Shown piece after piece: positions 5,287 through 8,588 of a DNA stretch of 8,588 bases. How positions within the stretch are numbered: the stretch's first letter is position 1; each line of letters starts with the position of its first letter. The DNA is from Gemmatimonadaceae bacterium (GTDB lineage Bacteria; Gemmatimonadota; Gemmatimonadetes; Gemmatimonadales; Gemmatimonadaceae), in NCBI GenBank assembly GCA_025357975.1, contig JANYKY010000011.1, forward strand, positions 1-8,588, given 5' to 3'. The notes under the pieces were generated by a model that was given only the letters and a program-made list of their open reading frames with translations, did not search any database and had not been told where the DNA came from. The translations under genes were made by a program, and so were the position numbers.

Positions 5287-6435
5287 ATGGCGGTTGATAC
5301 CTCGGTAACATTTACCGGAATCAAGTTCGAGAACCCTTTCATGCTCTCGTCGGCGCCGCCGACGGAATCGGAAAGCAACATCATGCGCGCCTTCGACGCG
5401 GGCTGGGGCGGCGTCGTAACGAAGACGATCGGGCTGCATCCAGTCGTAAACGTGTATGGCGCAAAGGCGAAGTTCATGCGCACATCCGCCGACACCTCGC
5501 AGGTTTCAATGAAGAAGCGCGACAATTCGGCGCTGCACTCATCATGGAACTGGGAGTTGATTTCTGACAAGCCGATCGACTGGTGGGTGCCGCGCATTCG
5601 CCGCATCAAGGATGCGCATCCAACCAAGGTGCTGATCGCATCGATAATGGCGGGCTCCGGTAACGACAAGGAGCTCGGCCACTGGCAGCAGCTCGCGGAG
5701 GCCTGTCAGGATGCCGGCGCGGACGGCCTCGAGCTCAACTTCTCGTGTCCTCACATGGACCGAAAAGACATGGGGTCGAATATCGGCAAGGACTCAGTAT
5801 TGTGCTCGAGCGTGACTGAAGCGGTAAAGGAAGTTTCAAAGATTCCCGTCTGGTGCAAACTCACTCCTGCCACAGCGGATATTGTCGTGGAAGCGGGCGC
5901 CTGCTTCACCGGCGGCGCCGATGCCATCGTCTCATCCAATACGTTTCCTTCACTTCCTCTCATCGATATCGACACTCTCGACTTTGAGATCAACGTCGAC
6001 GGATACGTTTCCAGTGGCGGCCTCGGCGGGCCGGCGATTCTTCCGATGGCGCTCGCGAAGATGGCACAGCTCACGAACGCGTTTCCCGACAAGAGTTTTT
6101 CCGGCATCGGTGGCATCTCCGACATGTCACAGGCGCTGAGCTACTTCATGCTTGGCTGCGGCACCGTTCAGGTCTGCACCGCGGCAATGCTGGATCACGC
6201 TGTGGGACCAGGTGTCGTGAAGAAACTGAACGAGCAATACAAAGCTTTCCTCGAAAAACATGAGGTGATAAATGGCTGGCATTCGCTGCAGGATTTCCGC
6301 GGATCGCGACGCGACCGCGTTGTCCTTCAATCGAGCATTCGCCGCCCAGTCACATCCGATTATCAGGGCGGCTACGAGCCGGTCGAAGGATATGCCGCAC
6401 CGGCCGAAGCTGACTCGGCTATGGAGACCCGCTAG
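5287..6435 (+). CDS. preA: Dihydropyrimidine dehydrogenase, PreA/PYD1 type, lacking the ferredoxin domain
   Basis: A 382-residue FMN-dependent TIM-barrel protein of the DHODH-like family. It should reduce uracil and thymine to their 5,6-dihydro forms in the cytosol, the first step of reductive pyrimidine breakdown. Pocket residues known from mammalian DPD are all present: V-T-K46-T (FMN lysine), N126, N151-F-S-C154-P-H with C154 as the general acid, K191-L-T-P, and S-N218-T. The phosphate-binding G-G-I-S and V-Q-V-C-T-A segments follow. Bacterial PreA normally continues into two [4Fe-4S] clusters at the C-terminus. Here, after D-F-R-G, the protein ends in about 50 residues rich in Arg, Tyr and Ala with no cysteine, so the ferredoxin module is absent, as in plant PYD1. 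The electron donor is therefore unclear and no PreT homologue lies in the window. It follows the semialdehyde dehydrogenase by 74 bases, and its stop codon abuts the next gene's ATG. Confidence 0.9.
   Translation: MAVDTSVTFTGIKFENPFMLSSAPPTESESNIMRAFDAGWGGVVTKTIGLHPVVNVYGAKAKFMRTSADTSQVSMKKRDNSALHSSWNWELISDKPIDWWVPRIRRIKDAHPTKVLIASIMAGSGNDKELGHWQQLAEACQDAGADGLELNFSCPHMDRKDMGSNIGKDSVLCSSVTEAVKEVSKIPVWCKLTPATADIVVEAGACFTGGADAIVSSNTFPSLPLIDIDTLDFEINVDGYVSSGGLGGPAILPMALAKMAQLTNAFPDKSFSGIGGISDMSQALSYFMLGCGTVQVCTAAMLDHAVGPGVVKKLNEQYKAFLEKHEVINGWHSLQDFRGSRRDRVVLQSSIRRPVTSDYQGGYEPVEGYAAPAEADSAMETR
6423..6426 (+). promoter_or_regulatory. Shine-Dalgarno site of the aminotransferase gene, inside the end of preA
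   Basis: GGAG lies 9 bases before the ATG at 6436 and within the last preA codons. The preA stop TAG (6433-6435) touches this ATG directly, so translation of the two genes is probably coupled. It supports 6436 over the later in-frame ATGs at 6448, 6466 and 6496. Confidence 0.6.
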
Positions 6436-7833
6436 ATGACAGCGACGATGCCCGTCATCGACAAGATGGCGCCGGCCAATTCAGACAAACCGGTGATGCC
6501 GCCGACCGATCACAAACCACGGCCATATACTGGTCCGACTCGCGAAGAAGTCATCGCAATGCGGAAGCAGTACGCAAATCCTGCGATCTTCACGATCTAC
6601 AAGGAGCCGATCATGATCGTCGAGGGTCACATGCAGTGGCTGTTCGACGAGACGGGGAAACGGTACTTAGACATGTTTGGCGGGATCGTCACGGTTTCCT
6701 GCGGGCACTGTCACCCCAAGATCACCAAAGCGATTCATGATCAGGTCGATACGCTTCAGCACGGCACCACGATCTACCTGCATCCGGGAATGCCGACCTT
6801 CGCAAAGAAGCTTGCGTCGAAAATGCCAAAGGGTCTGGACGTCACGTACTTCGTGAACAGTGGAAGCGAAGCGAACGATCTCGCGATTCAGATGGCCCGG
6901 CTCTTTACGGGTAACAATGACGTCATTGCGCTGCGCAATGCGTATCACGGGGCGTCGCCTTCGAGTAATACGCTCACGTCGCACAGCACGTGGAAGTATC
7001 CGACGAATGTCAGCAGCGGGATTCACCACGTGGTCAATCCTGATCCTTATCGCAGCCCGTTCACCGGCACACCGGAGGAGATCGCTTCGAAAAGTGCCGC
7101 TGAAATCCGGGAGATCATTCGCTTCTCGACAACTGGGAAAATCGCTGCGTTTATTGCGGAGCCAATTCAGGGAGTCGGCGGAGCCACTTATGGAGCGAAG
7201 AACTACCTGAAGGAGGCGTACGCGATCACGCGCGAGCACGGCGGGCTCTGCATCGCTGACGAAGTGCAGACGGGCTTCGGCAGCACTGGCGAGCATTACT
7301 GGGGCTTCCAGAACTTCGACGTGATTCCCGACTTCGTCGTGATGGCCAAGGGAATCGGAAACGGTGTTCCGCTCGCCGCCGTTACCACGCGTCTGGAAAT
7401 AGCTCAAGCGCTCACTCAGCGAATTCACTTCAACACGTTTGGCGGGAATCCCGTATGCATGGCGGCAGGCAATGCCGTGCTCGATGTGATCGACGAGGAC
7501 GGACTGCAGGAGAACTCACGCGTCGTCGGAGCCCGGCTCAAGACTGGACTTCAAAGGTTGATGAAAGAGCATCGCGTCGTCGGTGATGTTCGTGGAATGG
7601 GGCTGATGCTCGGAGTCGAGCTGGTTCGCGATCGCGGAACGAAGGAGCCCGCGAAGCAGGAAGCAATGCAAGTGCTGGAGGAGACGCGCGAGATGGGAAT
7701 GCTCATCGGCAAAGGCGGCATCGACAATACCGTGCTTCGCATCAAGCCACCGATGTGCATCACTGCTGCTGACGCGGACTTCGCGGTTGACGTTCTTCAC
7801 AGTGCCTTTCTCGCTGCGGCGCACAATGCCTGA
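6436..7833 (+). CDS. Class III aminotransferase, AGXT2-like, probable beta-alanine/beta-aminoisobutyrate transaminase
   Basis: A 465-residue fold-type I PLP enzyme of class III. Residues 1-45 are a Pro-rich lead-in. The AGXT2-type core starts with G-H-M-Q-W-L-F-D and [13 protein letters not shown]. The PLP-phosphate region N141-S-G-S-E-A-N is followed by A-Y-H-G. D275 in A-D-E-V-Q-T-G-F-G (with Q278) contacts the pyridine ring, and K305 in M-A-K-G-I-G-N-G forms the Schiff base. H-F-N-T-F-G-G-N-P and V-G-D-V-R-G-M-G-L close the core. Similarity to human AGXT2 runs through the whole protein. In this operon the expected reaction is beta-alanine (or beta-aminoisobutyrate) plus pyruvate or glyoxylate, giving the semialdehyde used by the operon's first gene. 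Plant PYD4, which does this step, is also of the AGXT2 group. Substrate choice cannot be read from sequence; general alanine-glyoxylate transaminase activity is the main alternative. Confidence 0.88.
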   Translation: MTATMPVIDKMAPANSDKPVMPPTDHKPRPYTGPTREEVIAMRKQYANPAIFTIYKEPIMIVEGHMQWLFDETGKRYLDMFGGIVTVSCGHCHPKITKAIHDQVDTLQHGTTIYLHPGMPTFAKKLASKMPKGLDVTYFVNSGSEANDLAIQMARLFTGNNDVIALRNAYHGASPSSNTLTSHSTWKYPTNVSSGIHHVVNPDPYRSPFTGTPEEIASKSAAEIREIIRFSTTGKIAAFIAEPIQGVGGATYGAKNYLKEAYAITREHGGLCIADEVQTGFGSTGEHYWGFQNFDVIPDFVVMAKGIGNGVPLAAVTTRLEIAQALTQRIHFNTFGGNPVCMAAGNAVLDVIDEDGLQENSRVVGARLKTGLQRLMKEHRVVGDVRGMGLMLGVELVRDRGTKEPAKQEAMQVLEETREMGMLIGKGGIDNTVLRIKPPMCITAADADFAVDVLHSAFLAAAHNA

Positions 7834-7869
7834 TACGAAGCACTGTCGGGAAAGCGTGACTTCTATAAT

Positions 7870-7873
7870 GGAG
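7870..7873 (+). promoter_or_regulatory. Shine-Dalgarno site deciding a GTG start for dihydropyrimidinase
   Basis: GGAG lies 5 bases before GTG at 7879. No in-frame ATG exists between the aminotransferase stop (7831-7833) and this GTG, and the nearby ATG at 7868 is out of frame. The family N-terminus (a strand then R-G-G-N-V-V) begins a few residues after the GTG. Confidence 0.6.
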
Positions 7874-7878
7874 CAGAC

Positions 7879-8588
7879 GTGAAATTCGACACCATCGTAA
7901 GGGGTGGAAACGTCGTGACACCGCGTGGAACGAGTGTTACTGATATCGGCATCACCGGCGAAAAAATCAGTGCGATTGGACCTGGCCTGCAGTTGTCACC
8001 CGGGACAAAAATCATCGAGGCGTCAGGCCATCACGTGATTCCCGGAGTGCTCGACGTTCACGTCCATCTCGAGCTGCCGTTCATGGGCGCGGTATCGGCC
8101 GACGATTACCGCACGGGCACGCGAGCAGGTGCGCGCGGAGGCGTTACAACTCTTATCGATTTCGCGATTCCCTACGCTGGTGACTCGCTTAACGATGCTG
8201 CCGACAAGTGGATGGCGCGCGCCGAAGGCAAGGCGATGATCGACTACACATTTCACATCTGCATCACGCGTTATAACGAGCACAAGGATCAGATCAGGGG
8301 GATGGTGGACCGCGGGTTCACCACCTTCAAGGAATTCATGATCTACGAGAGCGAGGGGTGGCAATCAGACGACCGTGCCCTTTTCGGGACTCTCGAAAAA
8401 ATGAAGGAGTACGACACGATGCTGCTCGTTCACGCGGAATCATCGCGCGTGCTCGACGAGCTCATCGAGCGGCATCATACCCCTGAGCTGATGAAGAAGT
8501 ATGGCGCGCGGCTGCACAGAATGACGCGCCCGAACTTCATCGAGGCCGAGGCGATTCAGCGAGCAGTCACCTGGAGCGAAGCGACCGG
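7879..8588 (+). CDS. hydA: Dihydropyrimidinase (D-hydantoinase family), 3' end beyond the right edge
   Basis: The first 236 codons of a cyclic amidohydrolase; the family is usually about 460-480 residues, so roughly half is present. The N-terminal beta strand section (I6-V-R-G-G-N-V-V) is followed by P55-G-V-L-D59-V-H61-V-H63-L-E with two metal ligands. Next come P67-F-M-G and S73-A-D-D-Y, and then G87-G-V-T-T with D94-F. K151 in F-K-E-F-M is the expected carboxylated lysine bridging two zinc ions, and Y156 corresponds to the substrate-binding tyrosine. H185 in V-H-A-E is a further metal ligand. The enzyme hydrolyses dihydrouracil or dihydrothymine to N-carbamoyl-beta-alanine or the methyl homologue, directly after PreA in the pathway. 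D-hydantoinase activity is a common side reaction. It starts 45 bases after the aminotransferase, in the same operon. Confidence 0.93.
   Translation, partial: MKFDTIVRGGNVVTPRGTSVTDIGITGEKISAIGPGLQLSPGTKIIEASGHHVIPGVLDVHVHLELPFMGAVSADDYRTGTRAGARGGVTTLIDFAIPYAGDSLNDAADKWMARAEGKAMIDYTFHICITRYNEHKDQIRGMVDRGFTTFKEFMIYESEGWQSDDRALFGTLEKMKEYDTMLLVHAESSRVLDELIERHHTPELMKKYGARLHRMTRPNFIEAEAIQRAVTWSEAT

Noticed and set aside
6667..7428. Minus-strand open frame of 253 codons
   Set aside because: It lies wholly antisense to the aminotransferase, whose motifs are intact. Its Arg-rich composition is typical of a shadow frame in GC-rich DNA.
7864..7869. TATAAT as an internal promoter before dihydropyrimidinase
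   Set aside because: There is no -35-like hexamer 16-18 bases upstream and no TGn extension. Transcription would start at the ribosome binding site. Probably chance within a short operon gap.

Overview
The window is bacterial, moderately GC-rich and gene-dense. It looks like part of a chromosome from a soil or aquatic environmental bacterium. The secreted lipoprotein style, the gene content and the short intergenic repeats would suit Gemmatimonadota or a neighbouring phylum. That is an inference from general appearance, because no rRNA or other taxonomic marker is present.

Left part (1-2990). A putative lipoprotein gene with a repeated beta-rich module runs off the left edge on the minus strand. 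It is divergent from a YihY/BrkB-type inner-membrane protein gene on the plus strand, which has a good extended -10 promoter. That gene converges on an Mrp/ApbC-type P-loop ATPase (minus strand), which carries Fe-S clusters. A possible intrinsic terminator lies inside the 3' end of mrp.

Middle (2991-3757). Upstream of mrp lies a 358-base non-coding stretch filled with degenerate tandem heptanucleotides. These are organised around an imperfect inverted repeat with arms of 56 and 57 bases and a 51-base core. Beyond it is a small NifU-C-terminal-domain-like Fe-S protein, also on the minus strand, so an Nfu-like and an Mrp-like protein lie in tandem. The 139 bases between the Nfu-like gene and the next gene hold a divergent promoter region in which I could not place a convincing promoter.

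Right part (3758-8588). Four plus-strand genes make up most of a reductive pyrimidine catabolic operon. They are a CoA-acylating (methyl)malonate-semialdehyde dehydrogenase, a PreA/PYD1-type dihydropyrimidine dehydrogenase, an AGXT2-type class III aminotransferase (beta-alanine transaminase) and a dihydropyrimidinase cut by the right edge. Together they would reduce uracil or thymine, open the dihydropyrimidine ring, transaminate beta-alanine or beta-aminoisobutyrate, and convert the semialdehyde to acetyl-CoA or propionyl-CoA. The beta-ureidopropionase and the electron-donating partner (PreT) are not in the window and may lie past the right edge. The PreA here ends without the C-terminal ferredoxin domain of bacterial PreA, which makes it resemble plant PYD1. 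A second heptanucleotide tract sits in the gap in front of preA.

The most unusual items are the heptad and inverted-repeat element at 3011-3324, its smaller relative at 5214-5255, and the ferredoxin-less PreA.
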